From: Nostoc parmelioides FACHB-3921
Lineage (GTDB): Bacteria; Cyanobacteriota; Cyanobacteriia; Cyanobacteriales; Nostocaceae
DNA: 64,000 nt
Assembly (NCBI RefSeq): GCF_014696625.1
Contig: NZ_JACJQL010000010.1
Coordinates: 1-64,000 of the forward strand
Reading direction: 5' to 3'
The notes under the pieces are model-generated. The model was not told the DNA's origin, made no database searches, and saw only the letters and a program-made list of their open reading frames with translations. Positions 44,709 through 53,845 of this stretch are shown here, one piece after another. A program made the position numbers and the translations under genes. The number at the start of each line of letters is the position of its first letter. The first letter of the stretch is position 1.

Positions 44709-45833
44709 TTAGTTTTTGATCGCATTCCGACTTTTTTGGAAGTTCTCTGGACTAGTTTCTAATTCCACAAACAAGAAATCAATACCTTCTTCCTCCAATA
44801 ATGCTAATATAGCCAGGTTTAAATTTTTTTCAGCCTCAAAATAGAGATTATCATCATTCACAAATGCCATAACTTCAATCACACGGGCATTATCTTCTAT
44901 ACTCTTAAAGCGCACTGTGCATGATGGAGAAAAACCGGCTATAGACTTAGGTATTTCTTGAACAGCATTACAAATTCTGGCGGTTTGCTGTGCTGAAATG
45001 CCATCAATTTTCAAAATTAAATTCACTCCCCACTTTAATTCTTGCCCTGGATTTTGTGACCAATTTTCTACAACTCCAGAAATCATTCTATAATTGGGCA
45101 TTTTTATGATTGAACCCCATTTAGCTACATGAAGTGTTGTAGTTCTAAATCCAATATTGAGGATCTGCACAAAGCCATCTACTCCTACTATTCCTACCCA
45201 GTCACCTTCTCGATAGAGACTATCAGAATAAATAATAAGAGTGCAAAACCAATCATAAACAATATCTTTCAACAGCAAACCTAAAATGATACCAGCACCA
45301 CCTAATAGACCAACTAATGCTGCGGCTGACTGTCCTAAAAATATTTCACTAACCTTAATTGTCAAAACAATAATTGCGGCTGATTGAAAAATTTTTGGCA
45401 TTAAAGGTCTGAGCAATTCATCAAGCTCTGTTTCAGTATGTAGCACTACATTGGCTATAATCTGACCCAAAATAGAAGAACCGCGATAAACAACATAAGC
45501 AACTATAAAAATAACTATTAAATTGAGTATCTTACCAATAGTTGCACTCAGTTGTAGCCCTAAATCTTCTGAGATAATTTCTTTAACTAGCCAAAATCCA
45601 GTAATCAAAATCAGCCAATTTAAGGCAGGTTTAATAATTGCAATTAACTCATCATCAAATTTATTTTGAGTTTTACTAGTTACTTTCTCAATACTTTTAA
45701 TAATAACTGTGACAAAAAACCGCCTTAATGTTTGTGTTACTGTCAATATCAGCAGAATAGCCGCTATTTTAGCAAGGGGGATATTGGAATAGTTGATATT
45801 TTTGAGCGCGTTCCAAACTACATCGATATTCAT
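44709..45833 (-). CDS. MscS-family mechanosensitive ion channel
   Basis: About 374 residues from ATG 45833; a TTG at 45875, lying inside a hairpin, would add 14 residues. Hydrophobic helices occur at about residues 18-40, 63-82, 93-115, 145-165 and 175-195; the last, with GLLGGAGIILGLLLKDIV, is the pore helix of the MscS domain. The beta-domain block LYREGDWVGIVGVDGFVQIL and the NIGFRTTTLHVAKWGSIIKM segment follow. A C-terminal alpha/beta domain ends EEEGIDFLFVELET. It should release solutes on hypo-osmotic shock at the plasma membrane, as the family does. Transcribed downstream of egtD, about 140 bp apart. Confidence 0.9.
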   Translation of the reverse strand: MNIDVVWNALKNINYSNIPLAKIAAILLILTVTQTLRRFFVTVIIKSIEKVTSKTQNKFDDELIAIIKPALNWLILITGFWLVKEIISEDLGLQLSATIGKILNLIVIFIVAYVVYRGSSILGQIIANVVLHTETELDELLRPLMPKIFQSAAIIVLTIKVSEIFLGQSAAALVGLLGGAGIILGLLLKDIVYDWFCTLIIYSDSLYREGDWVGIVGVDGFVQILNIGFRTTTLHVAKWGSIIKMPNYRMISGVVENWSQNPGQELKWGVNLILKIDGISAQQTARICNAVQEIPKSIAGFSPSCTVRFKSIEDNARVIEVMAFVNDDNLYFEAEKNLNLAILALLEEEGIDFLFVELETSPENFQKSRNAIKN

Positions 45834-45865
45834 AAGTCTGTCATTGAGTTTCTGGGTAAGTTTTT

Positions 45866-45904
45866 CTATCCCCAAATCTGTGTTAATCCCAGATTTGGGG
45901 ATAG
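45866..45904. promoter_or_regulatory. 14-bp perfect hairpin at the mscS 5' end
   Basis: CTATCCCCAAATCT (45866-45879) pairs perfectly with AGATTTGGGGATAG (45891-45904) across an 11-nt loop. It covers the TTG candidate start and lies just upstream of ATG 45833. No T-run follows on either strand, so it is not a simple terminator. Confidence 0.5.
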
Positions 45905-46015
45905 GTAAGAATGTCAGCTATTTTTTGAACAAATTCCGTAAATTAATCTGTATTGATGGCATATCAAACTACAATTTAATTTTCGGAATTATCTATGTGT
46001 ATTCTTAAAATTTTG

Positions 46016-47005
46016 CTATTTAGTCACACTAAAAGCCTGACAAAGAATTAACCCAAACCACTGCTGAGGATCTGTCCAAACTTTCAGCGTCCTCAGTCCG
46101 TGCATCTCCAGTTCTTTTTGCATAATCGCTAAATCGAACTTGCGAGAAATTTCAGTCAAAATCTTTTCTCCAGATTCTAAGAAAACTTTTAAATCTAAAG
46201 GTTCTAGAGATACCCAATGACTCTTATGGCTATGTAGATACATTTCTATCTGAGTATCTGCTTGATTATAAATGGCTTGGTGAGTAAATAAATTGAGGTC
46301 AAAATTACCTTGAAACTGCCCATTTAAATGGGAAAGCATATTTAAATTAAAAGCAGCAGTTATTCCTTGATTGTCGTTATAGGCTGCTTCTAAAATATCT
46401 TTGGGTTTTTGTAAATCCATACCCAATAGAAAGTAATCACCTGGATTTAAAGCGTAAGCAACTTGGCTCAAAAATTTGTCTGACTCTTGGGGATTGAAAT
46501 TTCCTATCGAACTTCCCAGAAAGAAAACCATCCGCGAGGAGGAAGCATTAGAGGCTAGTTTGATTAACGCTTGTTCGTAAGTTCCTACTAAACCATCAAT
46601 TGATAAATTAGGGTACTTTTTTTGCAGCTTCAGGACACTAACTTTCAGAATTCCACCACTAATATCAATTGGTACATATTTTGATAAGTTGGCAAGTTTC
46701 TGGTAAGCATCTAACAGGAAAATAGTTTTGGTAGAACTACCGCTTCCTAACTCTATCAATTCACATTTGCCAGTGATTTGAGCAATTTCATTAGCATATT
46801 CACGCAAAATCCCAGCTTCTGTTCTGGTGGGATAATATTCTGGTAACTCGCAAATTTGTTCAAATAATTCAGAACCGCGATCATCATAAAAATATTTCGA
46901 CGGTAAAATCTTTGGGGTTTGAGTTAATCCTTGAATAACATCATCCCCATCATTTTTAATAAGTTGATGATGGGCTGTAAGCATTTGAACATTTTCTGTA
47001 CGCAT
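46016..47005 (-). CDS. egtD: L-histidine N(alpha)-methyltransferase
   Basis: A 329-residue SAM-dependent enzyme that trimethylates histidine to hercynine, the first step to ergothioneine. LPSKYFYDDRGSELFEQICE and LPEYYPTRTEAGIL are the standard N-terminal blocks. The SAM loop is LIELGSGSSTKT, and VPIDISGGIL, FFLGSSIGNFNPQE and YFLLGMDLQKPKDILEAAYN follow. The C-terminus holds ISRKFDL and LKVWTDPQQWFGLILCQA. Length is normal. The partner EgtB gene is not next to it in this window; upstream is 485 bp of spacer and downstream is an MscS channel. Ergothioneine is a thiol antioxidant, so EgtB should be encoded elsewhere. Confidence 0.94.
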   Translation of the reverse strand: MRTENVQMLTAHHQLIKNDGDDVIQGLTQTPKILPSKYFYDDRGSELFEQICELPEYYPTRTEAGILREYANEIAQITGKCELIELGSGSSTKTIFLLDAYQKLANLSKYVPIDISGGILKVSVLKLQKKYPNLSIDGLVGTYEQALIKLASNASSSRMVFFLGSSIGNFNPQESDKFLSQVAYALNPGDYFLLGMDLQKPKDILEAAYNDNQGITAAFNLNMLSHLNGQFQGNFDLNLFTHQAIYNQADTQIEMYLHSHKSHWVSLEPLDLKVFLESGEKILTEISRKFDLAIMQKELEMHGLRTLKVWTDPQQWFGLILCQAFSVTK

Positions 47006-47491
47006 TGTGAAATTTTCCTGAAAATTTGAAATTCAACAGTAGCATAAACATTTTAGAGGTCAATTTTAAAATCAACGCTCTATTTCAAATTTTAGGGGAA
47101 CACAACTGAGTGATAAACAATTAGAATATAGCAATCCGATTTGATTTTTGAATCACTCTTAGAGGTAAGGGACTGGGGACTGGTGAGTCAGCGACGGGTA
47201 CGTAGGGGGTTTCCCCCATAAGCGACTGACGAACTCCGAAGGGGGGACTGGGGATTGGGAAGAAAGCAATAAATGTGTACTGAGTTTTATTCAAAAATCA
47301 AATATGAGTCCTATATAAAGCGATAATTTATGTATTAGAGAATACGTAAATTATGTATTTATCACTACAAACAGCAATTATACAGCTATTTCTCGCAACT
47401 GTAGCATAGGAAGTCGCTGATGATTGAATATTGCAATAATCAGCAATATTGGGTAATATACAGTATTTTTTTGGTAAAAATGTCCCCTACC
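47006..47491. other. spacer with degenerate G-rich repeats
   Basis: No gene seen. Contains GGGGACTGG / GGGGATTGG-type repeats and a nested palindrome around 47184-47231 centred on GGGGGTTTCCCCC. Confidence 0.5.
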
Positions 47492-48583
47492 TCATGATGA
47501 CGTTGATTCTGGACTTAAGGCTTCGGTCGGTAAAACGTTCTCAATACCAGTAGGTAGAGATGGAAAACCATCGACTGCATCCTTGATTAAACCAGCAACA
47601 GGGACAGCAATCAGCAATCCTAGTAAACCGCCAATGTATGTTCCCACAAGCAAAGAAACTAACACCCAAATAGGTCTTAACCCTGTAAAACTACCTAAAA
47701 GACGGGGTGCGATCGCCTGATCAATAATTTGATCAATGACAACGGCTACGGCTAAAATCTTCAACGCTAACCAAAAGTCATGGGTAGCCACAATCAACGT
47801 AATCACAATCAAGCTGACAACATCACCGAAGGGAATTAAGCTTAAAAACCCAACTCCTAAGCCAAACAGTAACCCAAACTGTACTTGAAAAGCTAAAAAC
47901 AAAAGAGTTTGAGAGGTTCCCATCAGTAAAGCTAAAGTCCCTTGTCCAATCAAATAATTTTGAAAGTTCTTCTGAATAGATTGGTTTAATTTTTGAGCCA
48001 AAGATATAGGTAACTTTTTAAATATTCCTTCCCAAATTCTTTGCCCATCTACTAACAGATAAAAAGTGATAACAACTGTAACTAGAGCTTCAGAGATACT
48101 ATCTACTGTTTCTACAATAATCTTAAAAGTTTGATTAGAAACAGACTCTAATTCATCAGGAATTTTATCAATAATTCGTGTTAATATATGCCCTATATTC
48201 AACTTAAAATGTTGACCAACAGCCCAATCATTTAAGTTTTGTAATTTTTCTTGGCTAGAATCAATCCATAATGGTAAAACTTTGGCAATCTCATTAAATT
48301 GCTCTATTGCTATGGGTAATAAAGTGACACCTGAAGCAATTAAGATAATCACAGTCAGAACAAAAACTAATCCTACTGCATTATTACGTTTAATACCCCG
48401 TTTTTGAAGAGCAGCAACAGGGTAATTTAAAACAAATGCCAGTAATATTGCCAGTACAAATATTGTCACTAACGGTTTAAAATACTGGAAAAATGCAAAA
48501 ACTAACCAACCATTTAAACAAACCAGAGGAAACAGTAGGGTTATTATTAACCATTTAAGCAATTGATTGAGTGAAATATTCAT
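47492..48583 (-). CDS. AI-2E family transporter (PerM-like)
   Basis: A 363-residue integral membrane protein with seven to eight helices. Helix pairs near residues 10-55 and 67-90 lead, then a large extracytoplasmic loop (90-150), then LVTVVITFYLLVDGQRIW, the diagnostic YLxxDG-like block of the family. The C-terminal half has GLLFGLGVGFLSLIPFGDVV, the GxPxxG-region equivalent, and LLGSFTGLRPIWVLVSLLVG. The family exports small molecules (AI-2, others) or acts as an antiporter; substrate is unknown. ATG 48583 directly abuts a family 1 repeat and no Shine-Dalgarno is visible, so its leader derives from the repeat. Confidence 0.9.
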   Translation of the reverse strand: MNISLNQLLKWLIITLLFPLVCLNGWLVFAFFQYFKPLVTIFVLAILLAFVLNYPVAALQKRGIKRNNAVGLVFVLTVIILIASGVTLLPIAIEQFNEIAKVLPLWIDSSQEKLQNLNDWAVGQHFKLNIGHILTRIIDKIPDELESVSNQTFKIIVETVDSISEALVTVVITFYLLVDGQRIWEGIFKKLPISLAQKLNQSIQKNFQNYLIGQGTLALLMGTSQTLLFLAFQVQFGLLFGLGVGFLSLIPFGDVVSLIVITLIVATHDFWLALKILAVAVVIDQIIDQAIAPRLLGSFTGLRPIWVLVSLLVGTYIGGLLGLLIAVPVAGLIKDAVDGFPSLPTGIENVLPTEALSPESTSS

Positions 48584-48691
48584 ATATAGCTGTTGACAGT
48601 TGACTGTTGACGGTTGACAGACTTGAAAGTCTTGTGTTGTGAGGGTTTTATCTTGGCTTGATGTCCTAATCTATCTGGCTACGGCTATATA
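48583..48691 (+). repeat. MITE-like repeat family 1, longest copy
   Basis: Starts TATATAGC and ends GCTATATA, the clearest terminal inverted repeats of the family. Contains heptamers, GACAGACTTGAAAGTCTTG, GAGGGTTTTATCTTGG and CTTGATGTCCTAATCTATC. Its left end touches the start codon of the transporter gene. Confidence 0.85.
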
Positions 48692-48929
48692 AACCAGATT
48701 TGATGGTTGAAAAATATAAGTATGTGTAGAATGGATATTGCCCACAAAAACCATGAGCCGATGGGCAATACCCACTCTACATAAATTTTATAAATCGAGC
48801 ATAAATCTTATAGTTAATGTCAATTATCAGTGGTTTTTCTACTTACTTTAAATCCTTATTCTTACAGAAGCGGTATTAAAAATTATTGACCACTGACCAC
48901 TGACTACTAACAACTGACAAAATTCAGTT

Positions 48930-50363
48930 TTATTCAGCAGTTAGAGCCAAAAACTGCTCATCATTTATCCGCCCTGCTTGGTGTAAAACACTAGTAATTT
49001 CGGAAATAGTTAAAACTGCATGACCCCGATAACCATTTGCTTGTAACTTATCTTTCACACCTTGCTCGTGGTCAATAAATACTACAATATCATGAACATT
49101 TAACCCTGCTGATTTTAACTTATCCGCTCCTTCCATCACACTCTTACCACTGATAAGAATATCATCAACTACAACTACTACTTCACCAGGATGAAAATTA
49201 CCTTCTATTAACCTGCGAGTTCCGTGGGCTTTCACTTCTTTACGCGGAAAAATCATCGGACAATTGAGACGTAAAGCTAAACCAGTTGCTGTTGGTAAAG
49301 AACCATAAGGAATACCTGCTAATCTATCGAAAGTGAGATTTTTAACGATATTTTCATAGCCACTGAGGACTTGATTAAATACCTGAGGATTAGAAATAAT
49401 TTTACGCAAATCTATATAGTAAGGAAAAACTGCGCCGGATGCTTGGACAAAATTGCCAAACATAATGCAATCAATATCGTATAGCTGCAAAATTAAATCA
49501 TGTAGAGGGTGTTGCTTAACAGTAGAAACATCTGGTAGCCATACAGAACAGCTAGAAACATCACGAAGAGTTATATCCCTTACCTGATTAATTTCTGAAC
49601 GTAGAGATTGAATTTCATGAGATAAATTTGCACTGGCTAACATATCTTGTGGAACAGGAATTAACAAACCATTCCCATCAGTATTTAAACCAACTTCTAA
49701 AATGCGGCTTAAATTGCCTCCTTCAGCCCAAATACTCCGTGCCATAATTATTCTTTCTGGCGCAACTTGGCGAATTCTTGCCAAAACTTCAGCATCTGTA
49801 GTGCCAACTTCTAGTCCTAATTGTTCTGGAGTACCCCAATTTTTTGACTCTTGTACAACTTGTAAATAAAGGGGTGATTCTCTTGTTGGATATTGCTGTA
49901 AAGCCTCTGCACCAGGGTTAGATGTAGAACATAGAATAAACACAGCCTTATCGGGATAAACTAAAAATGGAGCTACATGATCTTGTCCTGTATATGGGCT
50001 AAGAGTAATTGCATCTACTCCCCATTGTGTGAATACAGTTTTGGCAAAAATAGTACTTGTATTTAAATCGCTATGTTTAGCATCTAAAATTATGGGAATA
50101 TGGCTGGGAATAGCAGCTAAAGTTTTCTGTAACAGTTGCAAACCAGGAATACCCAAGGCTTCATAAAAACCTAAAGTTGGCTTATATGCACAAACAAAAT
50201 CAGCAGTTTCAGCAATAATAAATTGCAGCCAATCCCACAGACCATCTATGATATCTTCAGAGCTATAGCGTCCGGGCATCATCTCAGGATTTGGGTCAAG
50301 TCCAACAAAAAGTAAACTTTGATTTTGTGATATATTTTGATTTAGTTTGTCGGAAAAAATCAT
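48930..50363 (-). CDS. pyrFE: bifunctional OMP decarboxylase / orotate phosphoribosyltransferase
   Basis: A 477-residue fused UMP synthase that converts orotate to UMP. The N-terminal PyrF part (1-270) has LLFVGLDPNPEMMP and the catalytic DAKHSD (Lys and Asp network), with LCSTSNPGA and EVGTTDAEVL, belonging to the long type of decarboxylase. The C-terminal PyrE part (280-477) has GIPYGSLPTATGLALRL and the PRPP loop VVVVDDILISGKSV. The order PyrF-PyrE is the reverse of animal UMP synthase and is known from cyanobacteria. ATG 50363 begins MIFSDKLNQN. It stands alone; no other pyr gene is nearby. Confidence 0.95.
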   Translation of the reverse strand: MIFSDKLNQNISQNQSLLFVGLDPNPEMMPGRYSSEDIIDGLWDWLQFIIAETADFVCAYKPTLGFYEALGIPGLQLLQKTLAAIPSHIPIILDAKHSDLNTSTIFAKTVFTQWGVDAITLSPYTGQDHVAPFLVYPDKAVFILCSTSNPGAEALQQYPTRESPLYLQVVQESKNWGTPEQLGLEVGTTDAEVLARIRQVAPERIIMARSIWAEGGNLSRILEVGLNTDGNGLLIPVPQDMLASANLSHEIQSLRSEINQVRDITLRDVSSCSVWLPDVSTVKQHPLHDLILQLYDIDCIMFGNFVQASGAVFPYYIDLRKIISNPQVFNQVLSGYENIVKNLTFDRLAGIPYGSLPTATGLALRLNCPMIFPRKEVKAHGTRRLIEGNFHPGEVVVVVDDILISGKSVMEGADKLKSAGLNVHDIVVFIDHEQGVKDKLQANGYRGHAVLTISEITSVLHQAGRINDEQFLALTAE

Positions 50364-50384
50364 TTTATTTGTTAGGTAATAGGT

Positions 50385-50475
50385 AATATAGGAATCTGAT
50401 TTAATTTCTGTTGGCGTAGCCTGAACTTACGCATAAAATTCTCAGTATCTGTAGGGTGGGTAATGCCCACCCTAC
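50385..50475 (+). repeat. dispersed spacer repeat with palindrome
   Basis: TATAGGAATCTGATTT and GTTGGCGTAGCCTG recur, slightly changed, at 20508-20546. GTAGGGTGGG (50451-50460) and CCCACCCTAC (50466-50475) form a perfect 10-bp stem similar to the palindrome at about 540-566. Confidence 0.55.
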
Positions 50476-50513
50476 CTAAATTTCAAAAATCAAGGATGAA
50501 TCCAATAGAAAAT

Positions 50514-51236
50514 TTAAATTCCTGCAAACCATTCATAACCCTGGTCTTCCCAATAACCTTTAAATATTGATAAATGACTAGCCAGAGTAATCTGAGTTAC
50601 CCATTTACTCTGCTTATAACCAAGCTTAATTGGTGCAGCTAAACGTAAAGGCGCACCATTATCAATAGGTAAAGATTCTCCATTTTTTTCATAAGCTAAT
50701 AATGTTTGGGGATGCAAAGCAGAAGCAATATCCCAACTTTCGTAATAACCATCAGCAGATTTGAAATAAACATACTGCACATTTTCTTTTGGTTGCGCGA
50801 GGGCAATAATTTCTCTTAGCTGTACACCACCCCACTGCACGATCGCCGCCCAACCTTCCACGCAAATATGGCGTATAATCATGGAAGTCAAGGGCAAGTT
50901 TTGGATTTCTGCCATACTCATGTTTAAAGGATGATTAACTTCCCCGTCCACGATTAAACGATATTTATCGACATCAATAATCGGTGTATAACGAAAGCTA
51001 TTAACTATTAATGCTTCTGGTTGGATTTCACTTGGGGAAAATTCTGGTACTAACTTTTGAGGATTAAATATTAACTTTTCTACTTTTTGGTTTAATGGTT
51101 GAGAAACTGTACCCACCAAATCTTCTAAAGCTGGTGTGCCACAACCCCCTAATAGCAGACTTACACTTGATATCCCAGAAATATGCAGAAATTGTCGGCG
51201 CGTTAATTGTGGGCGGCGTATGTGAATTAAACCCAT
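50514..51236 (-). CDS. Tat-exported molybdopterin oxidoreductase (MsrP/sulfite oxidase-like)
   Basis: A 240-residue molybdoenzyme of the sulfite-oxidase fold. The N-terminus has a Tat signal (LTRRQFLHISG) running into a lipobox-like LLLGGCG, so it is probably a lipid-anchored periplasmic protein. The cofactor Cys lies in RHICVEGW; HPLNMSMAEIQNLP, WGGVQLREI and LPIDNGAPLRLAAPIKLGYK are family blocks. It lacks the dimerisation domain of true sulfite oxidases. The next gene upstream encodes a cytochrome b membrane protein 25 bp away, its probable electron partner, as in MsrPQ-like systems that reduce methionine sulfoxide, although this cytochrome is of the thiosulfate/formate type. Confidence 0.9.
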   Translation of the reverse strand: MGLIHIRRPQLTRRQFLHISGISSVSLLLGGCGTPALEDLVGTVSQPLNQKVEKLIFNPQKLVPEFSPSEIQPEALIVNSFRYTPIIDVDKYRLIVDGEVNHPLNMSMAEIQNLPLTSMIIRHICVEGWAAIVQWGGVQLREIIALAQPKENVQYVYFKSADGYYESWDIASALHPQTLLAYEKNGESLPIDNGAPLRLAAPIKLGYKQSKWVTQITLASHLSIFKGYWEDQGYEWFAGI

Positions 51237-51261
51237 ATTTTCAAGACCAATTAATTATATT

Positions 51262-51861
51262 TTACCAAAACATCGACTCTGTTAATTCTTCACCACCAGC
51301 TTTACGTCCTAATAAAGAGTGGACTATAACAAATATAATTACCATCGGTACTGAGGCAAAATGAACAATTCTTAGACTTTGCCAATTACCGAACATATCG
51401 ACAATCCAAGGGAATTGAGCAGGTTTATACATACCTATACCAGTTAGTAGCGCTAGCAGCAATATGGGAATTATCGATGTGTAGATAATGCGATGCCAGG
51501 CGTATATTAAACGTTTATTATTTTGGCTTTTTTGCAATGCTTTGATGTCATTAGCACCTACAAATCGATGTCGCCAGCGTTGAGTAAATAATATATAAAA
51601 TCCGTACCACAAAAGATTTAAAGAGAATAACCACATAGCTGCAAAATGCCAATGTCTACCTCCAGCTAACCACCCACCTAAGGTAAATATTGGCGGAATG
51701 TGTAAGCCGGCGCGTCCACCAAAAACGGGATTGGCGTTGTAAATTTGCAGTCCACTGGTAAGCATGAGGAATAAGCTAACGATATTAACAGAGTGGAAAA
51801 TCTTAGCACCTATAGCTTGAGTGGGTAATTTGCGTTTTTTGGAAGGAATTGTCACAGTCAT
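51262..51861 (-). CDS. cytochrome b561-type membrane subunit
   Basis: A 199-residue protein with four main membrane helices. Likely haem-ligand His residues are in KIFHSVNIVSLFLML, GGRHWHFAAMWLF, RLIYAWHRIIYT and LRIVHFASVPMVIIF. It resembles the cytochrome b subunits of thiosulfate reductase and formate dehydrogenase. The molybdoenzyme gene begins 25 bp downstream, so it likely passes electrons between the quinone pool and that enzyme. ATG 51861 begins MTVTIPSKKRK, with a short basic cytoplasmic tail. Confidence 0.88.
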   Translation of the reverse strand: MTVTIPSKKRKLPTQAIGAKIFHSVNIVSLFLMLTSGLQIYNANPVFGGRAGLHIPPIFTLGGWLAGGRHWHFAAMWLFSLNLLWYGFYILFTQRWRHRFVGANDIKALQKSQNNKRLIYAWHRIIYTSIIPILLLALLTGIGMYKPAQFPWIVDMFGNWQSLRIVHFASVPMVIIFVIVHSLLGRKAGGEELTESMFW

Positions 51862-52117
51862 AAATAACGAGAATAAAAAATCTATGCCTTACCAGGCTCT
51901 GGAAGCTGAAGATTCAGTTCATTATTCTGAAGCTATTCATTGACTAGAACTGACTGCAACTAATAGTGGCGATCGCACTCATCCTACTTATCCACAGCAA
52001 TTTATACATAGCATATCAGCAAATTGGTCATCAGCAAGCCGGAATTTTGTCAGTACAATTGATGCAATGAGTTATAATTTTTACTAAATCTACCAGGTCT
52101 TAGTGATTCCCTGAATT

Positions 52118-53845
52118 ATGGACACACTTGCTTATTTGCATTTGGCTGAGACTTATGAAACATCTACCACAGATGAATCTTCCCCAGAAATATCTTGGAC
52201 AAAGAACCAAAGCGGCGCTTTAATGTTGGTGGCTTCTTTTGCAATGGGTTCTTTAAATTGGTGTCTTCCTGCTGCGGCTGCTTTGAAAAAAGGTCACAGA
52301 AACCCTCAGGTAGCATCACTCCAACAAAAGTTGCGAGCAAGCGGATATTTTCCACAAGCCGCTACAGGATATTTTGGTTCTGTTACTGAAGCAGCTGTGA
52401 AGAGATTTCAACAAGCTAATGGTTTAAAGGCTGATGGAATTGTTGGGGCAGCAACCTTGGCAGCTTTAGAATCTACTGTGGGTGTATCAGAATCTAGTAT
52501 CACCACTCCCCCAATACCTACGTCTAAATCTTCTCTCAAACGGGGTGATATTAGCGATAGAGTCATGTCTTTGCAAGAAAAACTGCAAGCTGATGGATAC
52601 TATCAAGGAGCGATTACTGGAAATTTTGATGCCGCAACCCACGAGGCTGTAATTCAATTTCAACAAGCCAATCAGCTCGTTGCTGATGGCATTGTCGGCC
52701 CACGGACATCATCAGTTTTGACATCAAGTTCTAGGAAATTAGCGGCTTCGTTACCTCAAAAAACTACCCTCGAACCTTTTTTGGCACAGCAGCCACAAAA
52801 GCCACAGAATCCGGTAGAAATAGCACCCCAATCAGCCGCACCTCCCAGTTCCTCACAAAAAATGCGGCTCATCAAAACTATTTCTGGGAAAATTTCTCCT
52901 AAATCAGTGGTTTATTCGGGTAATGGTTTATTCTTTGCCCAAAATATGATGTACAACCACACAATTACTGTATATGACCGCAACTATGATTTAGTGAAAG
53001 TTATCCCCGATGAAGTAGATTTATCTAAATATGGTCATTCTCGCTTCAAGGGTAAGTATCGAGGCGCTCCAGTTGAAGCTAGTTTTTCTCATAATGGCAA
53101 GTATGCTTGGATATCTAACTATCAAATGTACGGGCCTGGTTTTAATAACCCCGGTAGTGATAAATGTCATCCATCTCAAAAAACTGACAAGAGTTTTTTA
53201 TATCGCATCAATACAGAAACTCTCAAGATAGATAGAGTTATTCCAGTTGGTTCTGTACCGAAATTTGTGGCTACTTCTACCGATGAAAACCTAATACTAG
53301 TAAGCAACTGGTGTTCTTGGGATTTGAGTGTAGTAGATATTAATCAAAATAAAGAAATCAAACGGATTAAATTAGGCCCTTATCCTCGCGGAATTGTTGT
53401 CGATGCAGCTTCTGAAACAGCCTACGTTGCTGTTATGGGGTCTTACAACATTGCTAAAGTTAACCTGAGGGATTTTTCTGTACAGTGGCTGCGGAACATT
53501 GGTAGTTCACCGCGTCACTTGAATATTGATCCTGCGGGTAAATATCTTTATGCTTCTTTAAATGGTGAAGGCAAAATTGCTAAAATCAGCTTGCCTCAAG
53601 GTAATTTAGTCAAGAAAATCGCTACAGGTAATGCTCCCCGTAGTATGGTTTTATCAGCTAATGGTCAAACACTGTATGTTGTGAACTACGGTGAAGATAC
53701 GGTTAGTAAGGTTCGGACTAGTGACATGAAGGTATTACAAAAAGTCAAAGTTGAACCTGATCCTATCGGCATTACTTACGATCCAGAAACTAGAGAAGTC
53801 TGGGTAGCTTGTTATTCTGGTAATATCATGATTTTTCAAGATTAG
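52118..53845 (+). CDS. peptidoglycan-binding domain protein with YVTN beta-propeller
   Basis: A 575-residue protein. A hydrophobic stretch at about 33-54 (ALMLVASFAMGSLNWCLPAA) could be a late signal or anchor. Two PG_binding_1 repeats follow (about 58-115: VASLQQKLRASGYF, FQQANGLKADGIVGAAT; about 142-200: VMSLQEKLQADGYY, FQQANQLVADGIVGPRT). A Pro/Gln/Ser-rich linker leads to a C-terminal beta-propeller (255-575) with YVTN-type repeats such as ILVSNWCSWDLSVVDI, AYVAVMGSYNIAKVNL and LYVVNYGEDTVSKV. It is likely attached to cell-wall murein with the propeller as a binding face. Ligand unknown. Repeats are complete; no catalytic motif is seen. Confidence 0.88.
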   Translation: MDTLAYLHLAETYETSTTDESSPEISWTKNQSGALMLVASFAMGSLNWCLPAAAALKKGHRNPQVASLQQKLRASGYFPQAATGYFGSVTEAAVKRFQQANGLKADGIVGAATLAALESTVGVSESSITTPPIPTSKSSLKRGDISDRVMSLQEKLQADGYYQGAITGNFDAATHEAVIQFQQANQLVADGIVGPRTSSVLTSSSRKLAASLPQKTTLEPFLAQQPQKPQNPVEIAPQSAAPPSSSQKMRLIKTISGKISPKSVVYSGNGLFFAQNMMYNHTITVYDRNYDLVKVIPDEVDLSKYGHSRFKGKYRGAPVEASFSHNGKYAWISNYQMYGPGFNNPGSDKCHPSQKTDKSFLYRINTETLKIDRVIPVGSVPKFVATSTDENLILVSNWCSWDLSVVDINQNKEIKRIKLGPYPRGIVVDAASETAYVAVMGSYNIAKVNLRDFSVQWLRNIGSSPRHLNIDPAGKYLYASLNGEGKIAKISLPQGNLVKKIATGNAPRSMVLSANGQTLYVVNYGEDTVSKVRTSDMKVLQKVKVEPDPIGITYDPETREVWVACYSGNIMIFQD

